DNA of 64,000 bases from the NCBI GenBank assembly GCA_002383165.1, contig DFXK01000007.1, forward strand, positions 32,339 to 96,338. Direction: 5' to 3'. Below the pieces are notes generated by a model. That model made no database searches and had not been told where the DNA came from. It saw only the letters and a program-made list of their open reading frames with translations. Made by a program: the position numbers and the translations under genes. The DNA is from Flavobacteriales bacterium UBA4110. Lineage in GTDB: Bacteria > Bacteroidota > Bacteroidia > Flavobacteriales > Weeksellaceae. Below, in pieces: positions 18,682-28,040 of this stretch; the stretch's first letter is position 1, and the number at the start of each line of letters is the position of its first letter.

Positions 18682-19818
18682 ATGGAAAATGATTTTGTTT
18701 ATTTAGATTTTAATGCAACAACTCCTGTAGATCCGAGAGTGATTGATGAGATGAGTCCATATTTTAATAATTTTTATGCAAATTCAGGGAGCAGTCATTT
18801 ATTCGGTATTGCTATAAATGAATCGGTTGAAAATGCACGAAAACAAATTGCTGATCTTATCACTGCAAATATTAAAGAAATTATTTATACTTCAGGAGCA
18901 ACCGAAGCAGTAAATCTTGCTTTGAAAGGCTTTAACGAAACTAATAAAAAACATATTATTACTGTAAAAACGGAACACAAAGCTGTTTTGGATACTTGCA
19001 GTTTTCTTGAAAATCAAGGTTTCAACATATCTTATCTTGATGTGGACAGAGATGGACATATCAATCTTGATGACCTGAAAAATGAGCTGAATGAAAAAAC
19101 ACTGATGGTTTGTGTCATGTATGTCAATAATGAAACTGGAGTTATTCAACCCATCAAAGAAATTGCTGAAATTACTCATCAGAACGGAAGTTTGTTTTTT
19201 TGTGATGCAACGCAGGCGGTTGGGAAAATTCCAATCGATGTTAAAGAATTAGATATTGATTTGATGGCTTTTTCAGCACATAAATTTTACGGACCGAAAG
19301 GAATTGGGGCACTTTATATTTCTTCAAAACTAAAGAAAGACCTGAATTCGCAAATCCAAGGTGGCGGGCAACAGTTTAATTTAAGAAGCGGAACTTTGAA
19401 TGTACCGGGAATTATTGCGTTGGGAAAAGCTGCCGAAATAGCGATAATGGAAATGCAGGAAAATGCAATTTATATTGCCCAATTAAGAGATGAGTTAGAA
19501 AATACTTTGCTTGATATTCCAGAAGTTTATATCAATGGTGATAAAACTAACAGAATTTTCAATACAACGAATATTTGTTTCCAAGGAGTGAATTCTGATC
19601 AAATGATTCTCTCTTTGGGTACGGTTTGTGTTTCCAGCGGTTCCGCCTGTAATGCAACGACTTCCAAACCTTCTCACGTTCTAAAAGCAATGGGTATGAA
19701 TGATTCAGACGCCCTTTCTTCAATACGATTCAGCTTAGGTAAATTCAATACAAAATCAGATATAGAAATTGCTGTTGAGAAAATTAAAAAAATCGCTGCA
19801 AAATTGCGAGAGTTATAA
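18682..19818 (+). CDS. Cysteine desulfurase (NifS/IscS family)
   Basis: A 378-residue PLP enzyme from the ATG at 18682 (MENDFVYLDFNATTPVD); the frame opens 33 bases earlier but that adds only a hydrophobic scrap not seen in the family. PLP-binding Lys is in SAHKFYGPKG, and the active Cys is in SSGSACNAT. It removes sulfur from cysteine as a persulfide. Its tail-to-tail position against the Moco operon (5 bases apart) and the presence of XdhC suggest it supplies the terminal sulfur of the molybdenum cofactor, an inference from context. An iron-sulfur or thiamine role is the alternative. Confidence 0.85.
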   Translation: MENDFVYLDFNATTPVDPRVIDEMSPYFNNFYANSGSSHLFGIAINESVENARKQIADLITANIKEIIYTSGATEAVNLALKGFNETNKKHIITVKTEHKAVLDTCSFLENQGFNISYLDVDRDGHINLDDLKNELNEKTLMVCVMYVNNETGVIQPIKEIAEITHQNGSLFFCDATQAVGKIPIDVKELDIDLMAFSAHKFYGPKGIGALYISSKLKKDLNSQIQGGGQQFNLRSGTLNVPGIIALGKAAEIAIMEMQENAIYIAQLRDELENTLLDIPEVYINGDKTNRIFNTTNICFQGVNSDQMILSLGTVCVSSGSACNATTSKPSHVLKAMGMNDSDALSSIRFSLGKFNTKSDIEIAVEKIKKIAAKLREL

Positions 19819-19823
19819 CTTAT

Positions 19824-20732
19824 TTAATGTTCATCACCTTTCTTCACAGAAAAAACATGTAAGATTTGCGGAAATAACGCCTGAACATATTCTTTCACAG
19901 CACCCGCAGAACCTGGCAATGTCAAAATAAGCATATCATCAGAAAACCCTGCAATACCTCTTGAAAGCATTGATGTTTTTACGCGATCCTGTCCGTAATT
20001 TCTGGCGGTTTCCATAATTCCGGGAATTTCTTTTGTTATGAAAGGCAAAACCGCTTCAGGGGTTACATCACGGTCAGATAAACCTGTTCCACCAGTGAAT
20101 ATAAGCAAATTACAATTTTTATTTTTAAAAGATTCAATCTTTTCCTGAATTGATAAAATGTCATCGGGAACAATGGAATAATCAATAGTATTGAAGCCCT
20201 GCTTTTCAAGTACTTCAACCAATATTTTTCCGGATGAATCATCTTTAACGCCTTGAGAAACCGAATCGCTACACACCACAACTGCAGCGGTTAAATCAGT
20301 TACATCAATACTTTTCTGGTTGCTTTTTCCTCCTTTTTTTTCTAATAAACGGATGTTTGCAATCTCCACATTTTTATCAATCGGTTTCAGCATATCGTAA
20401 ATGACGAGTGAAGCAACGGACGCGCCGTGCATTGCCTCGACTTCAACTCCGGTTTTATAAATGGTATGAACTTCAACTTTGACGTTGATATTGATTTCAT
20501 CAAAATCATAGGTTATTGTCGCAAATTCCACCGGAAGAGGATGGCAATCAGGAATTACATCACTGGTTTTCTTGATAGCCAATAAAGCTGAAGCTCTCGC
20601 AAATTCAAGAACGTTTCCTTTGGGCACTGTACCGTTTTTTATAGCTTCAATGGTAGAAACTGAAGATGTTTTAATGGTTGCACCTGCAATCGCCTTACGA
20701 AGTGTGAAAGTTTTAAAAGTAATATCTACCAT
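19824..20732 (-). CDS. moaCB: Fused MoaC-MoaB molybdopterin biosynthesis protein
   Basis: A two-domain protein of 302 residues from ATG 20732 (MVDITFKT), placed 4 bases after the moaE stop; a start at 20774 would overlap moaE. The MoaC half (about 1-135) has DVIPDCHPLP and VEVEAMHGASVAS, and makes cyclic pyranopterin monophosphate. The MoaB half (about 145-302) has FTGGTGLSDRDVTPEA, the MoCF/MogA signature, and adenylates molybdopterin. This fusion is common in Bacteroidota. It is the last gene of the operon. Confidence 0.93.
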   Translation of the reverse strand: MVDITFKTFTLRKAIAGATIKTSSVSTIEAIKNGTVPKGNVLEFARASALLAIKKTSDVIPDCHPLPVEFATITYDFDEININVKVEVHTIYKTGVEVEAMHGASVASLVIYDMLKPIDKNVEIANIRLLEKKGGKSNQKSIDVTDLTAAVVVCSDSVSQGVKDDSSGKILVEVLEKQGFNTIDYSIVPDDILSIQEKIESFKNKNCNLLIFTGGTGLSDRDVTPEAVLPFITKEIPGIMETARNYGQDRVKTSMLSRGIAGFSDDMLILTLPGSAGAVKEYVQALFPQILHVFSVKKGDEH

Positions 20733-20736
20733 TTCT

Positions 20737-21174
20737 TTATTGATTGATTTTCCATTGATGTGTTTCGTCCTCAAAAATTTCTTTACCCCAAATCGGAAGC
20801 TCAGCTTTTATCCTTTCCACCACTTCGTTACAAGCTATAGTAGCGTTTTTTCTATGAGGTGAAGATGTGAAAACAAAGAGACAGATTTCTCCTGTATTCA
20901 CAACTCCAAGACTGTGATAAATATGCATACAAGTGAGTTGATATTTGGTGAAAATATCTTCTCTTATTGTAGTCATTTGATTTAAAGCCAATTCCTCGTA
21001 AGCTGTATATTCTATCGCTTTTACTATTTTATCATCAATTTTATCGGCTCTGATTTGTCCTAAAAATATCTGATGGGCTCCGATTTCTGTTTTTGCAGAA
21101 TGATGCGAAATACTTTCCGCGATAAATGTTGGTGAAATTGCACCTTCTAAAAATATATTTTTGATTTTACTCAT
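20737..21174 (-). CDS. moaE: MoaE, molybdopterin synthase large subunit
   Basis: A 145-residue protein with GQIRADK-type N-terminal core, SSPHRKNA (His-Arg pair) and ELPIWGKEIF, which holds the catalytic Lys. With MoaD thiocarboxylate it converts cyclic pyranopterin monophosphate into molybdopterin. The start overlaps the end of moeB by 4 bases. Confidence 0.93.
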   Translation of the reverse strand: MSKIKNIFLEGAISPTFIAESISHHSAKTEIGAHQIFLGQIRADKIDDKIVKAIEYTAYEELALNQMTTIREDIFTKYQLTCMHIYHSLGVVNTGEICLFVFTSSPHRKNATIACNEVVERIKAELPIWGKEIFEDETHQWKINQ

Positions 21175-22277
21175 TCTTTAAATTTTTTTAACTTATAGAT
21201 TCCGCCTTCCAAGCTGCTGATTTGATATTCTGAACCCAAATTTTCCTGTAGTAATTGGGCTCCAATCAAGCTTCTTTTTCCTGACTGACAAATCACAATG
21301 ATATTTTTATGCTGAATTTCCAATATCTTTTCATTTAATTGAGATAAAGGTATCGATAAATAAGGTAAATCAATTTTTGGAAATTCATGCAATTCCCGAA
21401 CATCAATAATTAAAGTGTCCGGAATTTTTGCTGACTCTAAAAATTCGGAAGATGAAATAGTTTTTATATTATGATTGTTAATTCCACAATGTTCTTCATA
21501 ATTCATCAATTCAAATTCATCAATTATACATGGGAAGTTAGAATTACTTTCAATATCACTCGGAATATCATAAATTGCTGTTTGATAATCCAGCAAATCA
21601 ATGCTCATTAATTTATTGGCTAAAGGTTCTCCGATTCCGGTGATTATTTTAATGGCTTCTGTAGCTTGCAATGTTCCGATGATTCCGGGCAAAACACCTA
21701 AAACACCTGCTTCATTACAATCGGGAACCTCACTAGGTCTCGGTGGTTTCGGAAAAAGATTTCTGTAGCTTGTTGTAACTCCTTCTTTATTTGAAACATT
21801 GAAAACCGCAATCTGACCTTCATATTGATAAATTGCACCAAAAATCAATGTTTTTTTCAAAATTCTGCAAGCATCATCAATAAGGTAACGCGTTGGAAAA
21901 TTATCGCTGCAATCTAAAACTAAATCATATTCTGAGATGATTTTTACTGCGTTTTTGGTGGTTATTCGTTCTGAAATGATCTTAATGAAAATATCGGGAT
22001 TCATTACACGGAGTCTTTTAGAAGCAACTTCAGTTTTTAGTTGACCAATATCTTCTGTTGTATACAAAACCTGTCGCTGGAGATTGCTTATTGAAACTAC
22101 ATCATGATCCATGATTCCAATATGTCCGACTCCTGAAGCAGTAAGATATTGCAGAACAGGGCAACCCAAGCCTCCGGCGCCGATGACTAAAACACGAGCC
22201 GAAAGAAGTTTTTGCTGAGCTTCAATCCCGAATCCCCGCAGTTTTATTTGTCTGTCGTATCTGTTTTTGTCCAACAT
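21171..22277 (-). CDS. moeB: MoeB-type MoaD adenylyltransferase with rhodanese domain
   Basis: A 368-residue protein. Residues about 1-245 are a ThiF/MoeB domain with GAGGLGCPVLQYL (nucleotide loop) and DNFPTRYLIDDA; residues about 275-368 are a rhodanese domain with VICQSGKRS carrying the sulfur-transfer Cys. It activates the MoaD C-terminus and, through the rhodanese domain, passes sulfur to it. The usual YRCLFP motif reads YRNLFP here, so one of the cysteines often seen in MoeB is absent. It lies between moaD and moaE with minimal gaps. Confidence 0.9.
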   Translation of the reverse strand: MLDKNRYDRQIKLRGFGIEAQQKLLSARVLVIGAGGLGCPVLQYLTASGVGHIGIMDHDVVSISNLQRQVLYTTEDIGQLKTEVASKRLRVMNPDIFIKIISERITTKNAVKIISEYDLVLDCSDNFPTRYLIDDACRILKKTLIFGAIYQYEGQIAVFNVSNKEGVTTSYRNLFPKPPRPSEVPDCNEAGVLGVLPGIIGTLQATEAIKIITGIGEPLANKLMSIDLLDYQTAIYDIPSDIESNSNFPCIIDEFELMNYEEHCGINNHNIKTISSSEFLESAKIPDTLIIDVRELHEFPKIDLPYLSIPLSQLNEKILEIQHKNIIVICQSGKRSLIGAQLLQENLGSEYQISSLEGGIYKLKKFKE

Positions 22278-22278
22278 A

Positions 22279-22509
22279 TTATCCTCCGGAATAAGGCGGC
22301 ATTAAAGCTACCAAATCATTATTATTAAGTATTGTAATTTCAGAAATTATTTTCTGATTAACAGCAACTCTCAGTTTTAACTCTTTTATGGATGGAAATT
22401 CTTGATAAATTTTATGTAACAATTCATCTGTTGTTTCAGCTTCCAGCTCAAAATTTGAACCCGAAATTTCTTTCAATTTACCAAAAGTAATCACTTTAAT
22501 ATTTGCCAT
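22279..22509 (-). CDS. moaD: MoaD, molybdopterin synthase sulfur-carrier subunit
   Basis: A 76-residue ubiquitin-like protein ending MPPYSGG; the terminal Gly-Gly is the site that becomes a thiocarboxylate. The ALMPPYSGG ending and length are standard for MoaD. Stop and start codons of the preceding gene share one base, indicating coupled translation. Confidence 0.93.
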   Translation of the reverse strand: MANIKVITFGKLKEISGSNFELEAETTDELLHKIYQEFPSIKELKLRVAVNQKIISEITILNNNDLVALMPPYSGG

Positions 22510-22988
22510 TAGTCTACTTTTTTCAGTTGGATGGTCTTTAAATTCTTCACATATCTTCTTCCTGTTGCAAAATCAGTGGGTGATAAAGTAGAAATCCCGT
22601 CATTCGGTCGGTCTTTTGCGTCAGTAATAATTAATGCAGTATCTCCGACTGCTGTATTAAAAATCTCATTCCACGAAAAAACGACTTTGTAATTATCTTC
22701 TGCGATACAAACGATATAATATTCGCTTAGAACTTTGGGCGATTTTTCTTTAAAAGAAACTTTAGATAAAACATCTCTTAACAAAACTCCATTGGCATTT
22801 TCGAGGGTTGATTTATATTCCTTTAAATGGTTTGTTATTTTAAGACTTTTAATAGTATGTTTCTGAAATGCTTTTAGATCATCTAAGGTGATTACTTTTT
22901 TCTCATTATCAGAATTGATAATTTCAAAACTTTGTCCAAAAGACAAAATTGAAGCAAAAAAGAAGAGTATTACCGTTAAATTTTTCAT
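22509..22988 (-). CDS. Small exported sulfite-oxidase-like (SUOX fold) protein
   Basis: A 159-residue protein with a signal peptide (hydrophobic residues 5-17, ending FGQ). The body has VVFSWNEIFN and DFATGRRYVKNLKTI, resembling the molybdopterin-binding domain of sulfite-oxidase-like proteins, but it is short and lacks an evident Moco-ligating Cys in the usual place. A periplasmic companion of molybdenum metabolism is inferred from the operon. It lies between moaD and the TauE-like exporter. Confidence 0.5.
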   Translation of the reverse strand: MKNLTVILFFFASILSFGQSFEIINSDNEKKVITLDDLKAFQKHTIKSLKITNHLKEYKSTLENANGVLLRDVLSKVSFKEKSPKVLSEYYIVCIAEDNYKVVFSWNEIFNTAVGDTALIITDAKDRPNDGISTLSPTDFATGRRYVKNLKTIQLKKVD

Positions 22989-22991
22989 ATT

Positions 22992-23720
22992 CTAAATGAT
23001 TATTAATTTATATGCAGCCATCAGTAAAACGACTGCTAAGACATATTTGATTCCATTTTGGTTGAGTTTGGAAGACGCAAGATAAGAACCCAATAATCCA
23101 CCTGCAAATGCGCAAACGACGTACATCCACATATCATTGGTAAAAGAAATTTCTTTTGTAAGCATTCCGCCCAATCCCGAAACCGAATTGACAAAGATAA
23201 ATGCCGCGCTGATGGCTGCCGTTTGTTTTTGGTTGGTCCACTTTAATAAGATCAGAACCGGTGACAATAAAATTCCACCTCCAATGCCAATCATTCCTGA
23301 AAATAATCCAATTACACCTCCAAAAATCAATGATAAATAGAGATTAGGTTCTTTCAAATCTTTATCATCAGGACTTTTGAAAAAGAAAAAGCGAAATACT
23401 GGAAACAGTAATAGAACGCCCAAAATTCTTTTATATAAAACATCTTCGATATGAATCATTCCGCCCACAAAAGCGAGTGGAATAGAGGCGATAGCAATGG
23501 GAAGAAAGATACGGAGCTTAAAATGTCCTCCTCTGTAATATTGCATAAAAGACGTCATCGAAACAAAAAGATTGAGTACCAAAGCAGTTGGTTTCATCTC
23601 TTTCGGAGCAACGCCATAAAGAGCCATCAAAGCAAGGTAACCACTTGCACCGCCGTGCCCTACAGCAGCATACAGAGCTGCTATAACGAATAAAATGATA
23701 TAAAAAACTTCTACATTCAT
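22992..23720 (-). CDS. TauE/SafE-family anion permease
   Basis: A 242-residue membrane protein with about seven hydrophobic segments. The GHGGASGYLA motif near residue 22 and GMIGIGGGILLSPVL near 138 are the two half-repeats of the TauE/SafE family, which moves sulfite or sulfoacetate-like anions. In a Moco operon it may export sulfite or another oxyanion, or take part in molybdate-related transport; neither is shown. It abuts moeA. Confidence 0.82.
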   Translation of the reverse strand: MNVEVFYIILFVIAALYAAVGHGGASGYLALMALYGVAPKEMKPTALVLNLFVSMTSFMQYYRGGHFKLRIFLPIAIASIPLAFVGGMIHIEDVLYKRILGVLLLFPVFRFFFFKSPDDKDLKEPNLYLSLIFGGVIGLFSGMIGIGGGILLSPVLILLKWTNQKQTAAISAAFIFVNSVSGLGGMLTKEISFTNDMWMYVVCAFAGGLLGSYLASSKLNQNGIKYVLAVVLLMAAYKLIII

Positions 23721-24895
23721 TACTTTAAAATTATAATTTCAACCACTTCATCTTTTTCACATCCCTCGGATTCCTCACTTAAAATAATCAGGCAGTTTGC
23801 CTCTGCAAAACTTTGGAGCTTGTAAGATTCCTGAGCGTGAAGCGGAGAAACTTTTCCATCTTTGTAAATTGCCTTGAGGAAATGCGTAAGGCCTTTCTTT
23901 TTCTTATAGGTTGAAGTAACAGTAGCTGTTGTTGTATTTGTAATCGCAGGCTTTTTTGTTAATTCTGAAAGAAGCGGTGCGACATAAAGATAAAAACAGG
24001 TGAGAGCCGAAGATGGATTCCCCGGCAGTCCAAAAACTAATTTTTCTCCTTTTGTTCCAAAGTAAAGTGGTTTTCCCGGCTTCTGTTTTATTTTATGGAA
24101 TTGTTGCTGGATCTCACATATTTTTGTGGCTTCAATAACAAAGTCATAATCGCCTACACTTACACCGCCAACCAACAATACAATATCCGTTTTTGAAACA
24201 GCAGATTCCAGAACTTTTTGTATTTCTTCAGGGTTATCTTTTACCCAAAAAGTATCAATCTTCTGAATTCCTGATTGTCGTAAAACACTTTCTAATTGTA
24301 TGGTATTGGATTCAAATATTTGCCCGAATTCCAAAGTTTCTCCAGGTTTCTTTAATTCATTTCCGGTTAAAATCAGAGATACACTTGACGGAGCATACAC
24401 TTTCACTTTCGTGCATCCGATGCCTGCCAAATATCCAATGGCTGCGGCTGAAAGATAGCTGTCTGAGCTTATTGCAACGGTATTAATTTTTGCGTCACTG
24501 CCGATGGGTCTTACATTCAGCCCTTCTTCCAGCTCTCTTTCTTCTATAATTAATTTGTTATTTTCAACAATCACTTTTTCCTGCATTACCACAGTATCCG
24601 CTCCGAAAGGTAGAGGTGCGCCTGTGAAAATACGATAGGCGGTTCCTTTTTCAAGTTGAAATTGCTCGGTACATCCTGCAGGAATTTCACCAACAATTTT
24701 CAAAGGTTGATTTCTATCCTGAAAACGAATTGCATAGCCATCCATAGAGGATTGTAAGAAATTTGGAATGTTGTATTTTGAATAAATATCTTCGGAGGTG
24801 GTGTATCCGAAGGCTTCTTTTAAAGGAAGAATTTGTTGTTTTTTTTGCGGAATATTTTGCTTGATGATTTCCTGAGCTTCTTTTACGCTAATCAT
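23720..24895 (-). CDS. moeA: MoeA, molybdopterin molybdenumtransferase
   Basis: A 391-residue protein. Typical elements are QSSMDGYAIR near residue 46, FTGAPLPFGADTVV near 89, GGVSVGDYDFV near 242 and GLPGNPSSAL near 292. MoeA inserts molybdate into adenylated molybdopterin made by the MoaB/MogA domain. Complete; overlaps the next gene by 4 bases. Confidence 0.94.
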   Translation of the reverse strand: MISVKEAQEIIKQNIPQKKQQILPLKEAFGYTTSEDIYSKYNIPNFLQSSMDGYAIRFQDRNQPLKIVGEIPAGCTEQFQLEKGTAYRIFTGAPLPFGADTVVMQEKVIVENNKLIIEERELEEGLNVRPIGSDAKINTVAISSDSYLSAAAIGYLAGIGCTKVKVYAPSSVSLILTGNELKKPGETLEFGQIFESNTIQLESVLRQSGIQKIDTFWVKDNPEEIQKVLESAVSKTDIVLLVGGVSVGDYDFVIEATKICEIQQQFHKIKQKPGKPLYFGTKGEKLVFGLPGNPSSALTCFYLYVAPLLSELTKKPAITNTTTATVTSTYKKKKGLTHFLKAIYKDGKVSPLHAQESYKLQSFAEANCLIILSEESEGCEKDEVVEIIILK

Positions 24896-25488
24896 TTATT
24901 AAATTTTAAATTATCATAATCCGAAGGGGTATCAATGTCGATTGCCCCTTTTTCAAATTCAAAAATAGCGACATCATCACTATTTTGAAGGATTATTTTT
25001 TTTGCACCCTGTTCTCCCTCTAGCTGAATCAACTCTTCAAAATATTTTTTCGAGAATAAAGCCGGAACACCTAATGTTTCTGCATATTTTGCCACGACAA
25101 TTTCTTTTGCTGAGTTTTCAAAAATCTTCATCATATCAACAAAAATTTCATTGTTGAGGTAGGGTTGGTCACAAACAGAAATGAAACATTTTTGCATTTC
25201 CGGGAATTTTGACAACAACGTTTTTACACCCAAATTGATGGAAGACGCCATTCCGGATTTCCAATTTGTATTGATGCAGATTGAAATATTTTTATCTTGA
25301 ATTGATGATTCTATTTTTTCGTGTTCCGAACCTAAAACAAGGATGATATTTTCTTTTTCAAAGACATTCAAAGAAGTATCGATGATTTTCTCGAGCAATG
25401 TTTTTCCTTCAAACAATAGCAATTGTTTAGGAGAGCCCAGTCTTGAAGAACATCCGGCTGCGAGTAATATGATGCCTGTATTTTTCAT
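24892..25488 (-). CDS. mocA: MocA/MobA-like Moco nucleotidyltransferase
   Basis: A 198-residue NTP-transferase with the signature ILLAAGCSSRLGSPKQLL at the N-terminus. It resembles MocA, which joins CTP to Moco to give the cytosine dinucleotide form used by xanthine-dehydrogenase-type enzymes; a GTP-using MobA is the alternative, though the presence of XdhC and a PaoABC-like enzyme favours MocA. It shares one base with the moaA stop. Confidence 0.8.
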   Translation of the reverse strand: MKNTGIILLAAGCSSRLGSPKQLLLFEGKTLLEKIIDTSLNVFEKENIILVLGSEHEKIESSIQDKNISICINTNWKSGMASSINLGVKTLLSKFPEMQKCFISVCDQPYLNNEIFVDMMKIFENSAKEIVVAKYAETLGVPALFSKKYFEELIQLEGEQGAKKIILQNSDDVAIFEFEKGAIDIDTPSDYDNLKFNK

Positions 25489-26468
25489 TATCCTCCGATA
25501 TTTATCATGCTCCTGTTTTGGATAACGGATGCTTCAATATTTTCAAATTTTTCATTGAGCTGTCCACCCTGAGTTTTTGCCTTTGACCAAATTGCCGATT
25601 GAATAATCGGTAAAATATCCTGATTTTCTCTCAAAGGGGTAAGCAAATCGGTTTCCTTTTTAGAAAAGAGACAGTTTTTCAATTTTCCGTCTGCTGTCAA
25701 TCTAATTCTGTTGCATCCACTGCAAAAAGGCTCGCTCATGGTACTAATGATGGCAAAATTCCCCTGATGTCCTGAAACGGAAAAACTTTTTGCAGTATCG
25801 TGAATTCCCATTGGAAGAGGTTTGAAGTCATATCTAGTGGCTATGATTTCTAAAATTTCTTTTTGAGTCATCACCTGATTACTTGTCCATCGGTTTCCTG
25901 TAAAAGGCATAAATTCAATAAAACGAACTTCGACCTTGTTATTTTTTGTAAATTCTATAAAATCACAAATCTCATCATCATTAATTCCCTTCATCAAAAC
26001 GACATTGATTTTCGTTTTAATATTATGGATTAATAAAAGGTCAATATTGCTCATTACGCGGTCGAAATAATTTCTGCGAGTGATCTTTAGAAACTTATCT
26101 GAATGAAGTGTATCTAAACTGATATTGATGCTGTGAAAATCTGCATGAACAATATCGGGAAGCATATCATCGATACGAATTCCATTAGTTGTACAAGTAA
26201 GTTGCACAGGTAATTTGCCCAAATTATGAATGATTTTAGCAGCATCTTTTCTTACAAAAGGTTCGCCTCCCGTAAGCCTGATTTTGTTCACTCCGTGTTG
26301 CACCAATAATTTTGCCAACGTATCAATTTCCTCCACCTGCATCAATTTAGAGTGAGGTGTAAAGTCATAATTTTCCTCGGGCATACAATAGAAACAACGC
26401 AGATTACAGTTGTCTGTGAGTGATATCCTGAGATAGTTATGGGTTCTTCCAAATTGGTCTGTAAGCAT
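25488..26468 (-). CDS. moaA: MoaA, GTP 3',8-cyclase
   Basis: A 326-residue radical SAM enzyme. The N-terminal [4Fe-4S] motif is CNLRCFYC, the GGEPFVR motif follows, and the C-terminal cluster is bound by CSGCNRIR and the downstream Cys in KNCLFS. The protein ends in Gly-Gly, the tail needed for activity. It starts Moco synthesis from GTP. No missing residues. Confidence 0.95.
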   Translation of the reverse strand: MLTDQFGRTHNYLRISLTDNCNLRCFYCMPEENYDFTPHSKLMQVEEIDTLAKLLVQHGVNKIRLTGGEPFVRKDAAKIIHNLGKLPVQLTCTTNGIRIDDMLPDIVHADFHSINISLDTLHSDKFLKITRRNYFDRVMSNIDLLLIHNIKTKINVVLMKGINDDEICDFIEFTKNNKVEVRFIEFMPFTGNRWTSNQVMTQKEILEIIATRYDFKPLPMGIHDTAKSFSVSGHQGNFAIISTMSEPFCSGCNRIRLTADGKLKNCLFSKKETDLLTPLRENQDILPIIQSAIWSKAKTQGGQLNEKFENIEASVIQNRSMINIGG

Positions 26469-26471
26469 AAT

Positions 26472-27608
26472 TTATTTATAAATACTGACCGTGTCAGTAT
26501 GGATTTTTTCTTTTTTGTCCCGAAGTGATGTACCGTTTTTTCCACTAAGCACCGCTTTGATTTCGGCTGTGATAGAAATAGCAATTTCCTCGGATGTTTC
26601 TGCACCAATATCCATTCCAACCGGTCCGTAGAGTTTGTTTAAGATGTCTTCTGTGACCATTATGTTAGAATTTTTAAGGTCTTCCAGCATTCTGTTAAGC
26701 TTCGTTTTCGGACCTAAAAGCCCGATATATTTCAAAGGTTTGTCGATGATTAATTTTAAAAGTTCAAGGTCATAATTATAATTATGGGTCATCAGGACAA
26801 AAACAGTATTTTCATCGATTTCAATTGTATTGATAATTTCTTCAGGTTTGACAATGAAAACATCATCAGCATTCGGAAACCTGTTTTTGATTGCATGTGT
26901 TGCTCTTCCGTCTGCAACCACTATTTTCCAGCCTAAAATAAATGCAGTTTCTACCAAAGGTTTGGCATCATTTCCTGCTCCGGCAATAACCAATACGATT
27001 TGTGGCAGATTGTAATTCAGTAAGATTTCGCATTCGTTACCCTCAACTTCAACTTTACTGAGAGTACTTTTTTTACTGATTAAAGCTGTTTTTGCTGATT
27101 CAGTAATTTCATTTTTGACAGAGTTAACAGAAGAAAATAATGCAATTGTTTCATCGGTTAAAAATCCCACTGTCCCCATTTGGAAATTTCTTTTTTCAAT
27201 GGAAAATAAAGTTGTAATTATTGAATCATTTCTTTTTTCAACAGCTTTTTCTAAAAGTTGAATTGGATTTTCTGAAGAATTTTCATCAATATATTCAAAT
27301 AAAATATGTACAATACCATTGCAACCCAACTGCACACCAAATTCTACATCATCAGGATTACTGGTATCATAAGTGATCAATTTATTGCTTTTTTGATGAA
27401 TAGCCAAAATAGCTTTACGCAAAGCATCACCTTCCAGGCAACCACCGCTGATAGCACCCGTTAGCTGACCATCTTCTGTGACCAACATTCTTGCACCGGC
27501 CTGCCTGTAAGAAGAACCTTCAACTTTCACAACGGTTGCCAAAGCAGTTTTTAAACCATCGTTTTGAGCTTTTTTGTAGGCTATGATGATATCATTGATT
27601 TCTTTCAT
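26472..27608 (-). CDS. xdhC: XdhC-family Moco insertion and sulfuration chaperone
   Basis: A 378-residue protein with an N-terminal XdhC/CoxI domain (SYRQAGARMLV and GGCLEGDA) and a C-terminal Rossmann domain (VIAGAGNDAKPLV, then VADGRATHA). XdhC binds the cofactor, protects its sulfurated form and inserts it into xanthine-dehydrogenase-family enzymes. It is the first gene of the ten-gene operon, which fits a pathway serving the hydroxylase at 34-38 kb. Confidence 0.9.
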   Translation of the reverse strand: MKEINDIIIAYKKAQNDGLKTALATVVKVEGSSYRQAGARMLVTEDGQLTGAISGGCLEGDALRKAILAIHQKSNKLITYDTSNPDDVEFGVQLGCNGIVHILFEYIDENSSENPIQLLEKAVEKRNDSIITTLFSIEKRNFQMGTVGFLTDETIALFSSVNSVKNEITESAKTALISKKSTLSKVEVEGNECEILLNYNLPQIVLVIAGAGNDAKPLVETAFILGWKIVVADGRATHAIKNRFPNADDVFIVKPEEIINTIEIDENTVFVLMTHNYNYDLELLKLIIDKPLKYIGLLGPKTKLNRMLEDLKNSNIMVTEDILNKLYGPVGMDIGAETSEEIAISITAEIKAVLSGKNGTSLRDKKEKIHTDTVSIYK

Positions 27609-27669
27609 TGCGTAAATATTGTGCTTTAAAAAAGGTTGTTCATTTTAAGATATTATACGAGAATTGTAT

Positions 27670-27677
27670 CAAATTTA
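27670..27677 (-). promoter_or_regulatory. Candidate -7 box of the Moco operon
   Basis: On the minus strand the bases read TAAATTTG, an exact match to the Bacteroidetes TAnnTTTG -7 box, 61 bases before the xdhC start codon. A clear -33 TTTG partner is not visible. Confidence 0.4.
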
Positions 27678-27720
27678 TGGAATTTATACCTTTTATTTAC
27701 TTGAATTTCCATAAACAGTA

Positions 27721-27745
27721 ATATTGGTATGAAAAACCGTAATTT
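27721..27745. promoter_or_regulatory. Dyad operator copy upstream of the Moco operon
   Basis: The bases GGTATGAAAAACCGTAAT within this span match the outer dyad at 18583-18603 at most positions, including the A-run spacer and the ACCGTAAT half. It is about 45 bases upstream of the candidate -7 box and also faces the [2Fe-2S] gene remnant. Confidence 0.5.
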
Positions 27746-27828
27746 AGTTAATGGGAAAATTTTTCGATTTAGCCATATTTGTTGTATATCTAATTTACAA
27801 TAAAACTACAACGTAAAAAATAATCTGT

Positions 27829-28040
27829 ATGCAAAGTTAAATATCAATTATAAAGAATATTCATTAGATATCGACCCATCGACACCCTTATTGTGGGTTC
27901 TTCGTGATCATCTGAATTTAGTGGGTACTAAATATGGTTGCGGAGTTGCTGCTTGTGGTGCTTGTGTTGTTCATATGGATGGAGAGGCGGTACGTTCTTG
28001 TGTGACTAAAATACAAAGGGCGGTAGGAAAGAAAATTGAT
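27829..28040 (+). pseudogene. [2Fe-2S] subunit of a molybdenum hydroxylase, N-terminal piece
   Basis: After an apparent lost base at the start codon (ATGCAAAG where ATGGCAAAG is expected), the frame reads KLNINYKEYSLDIDPSTPLL, then [15 protein letters not shown] and SCVTKIQ, the plant-ferredoxin-type cluster domain of isoquinoline-oxidoreductase-like small subunits. It stops being recognisable after VGKKI at about 28040. The missing middle lies next door on the opposite strand. Confidence 0.72.
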
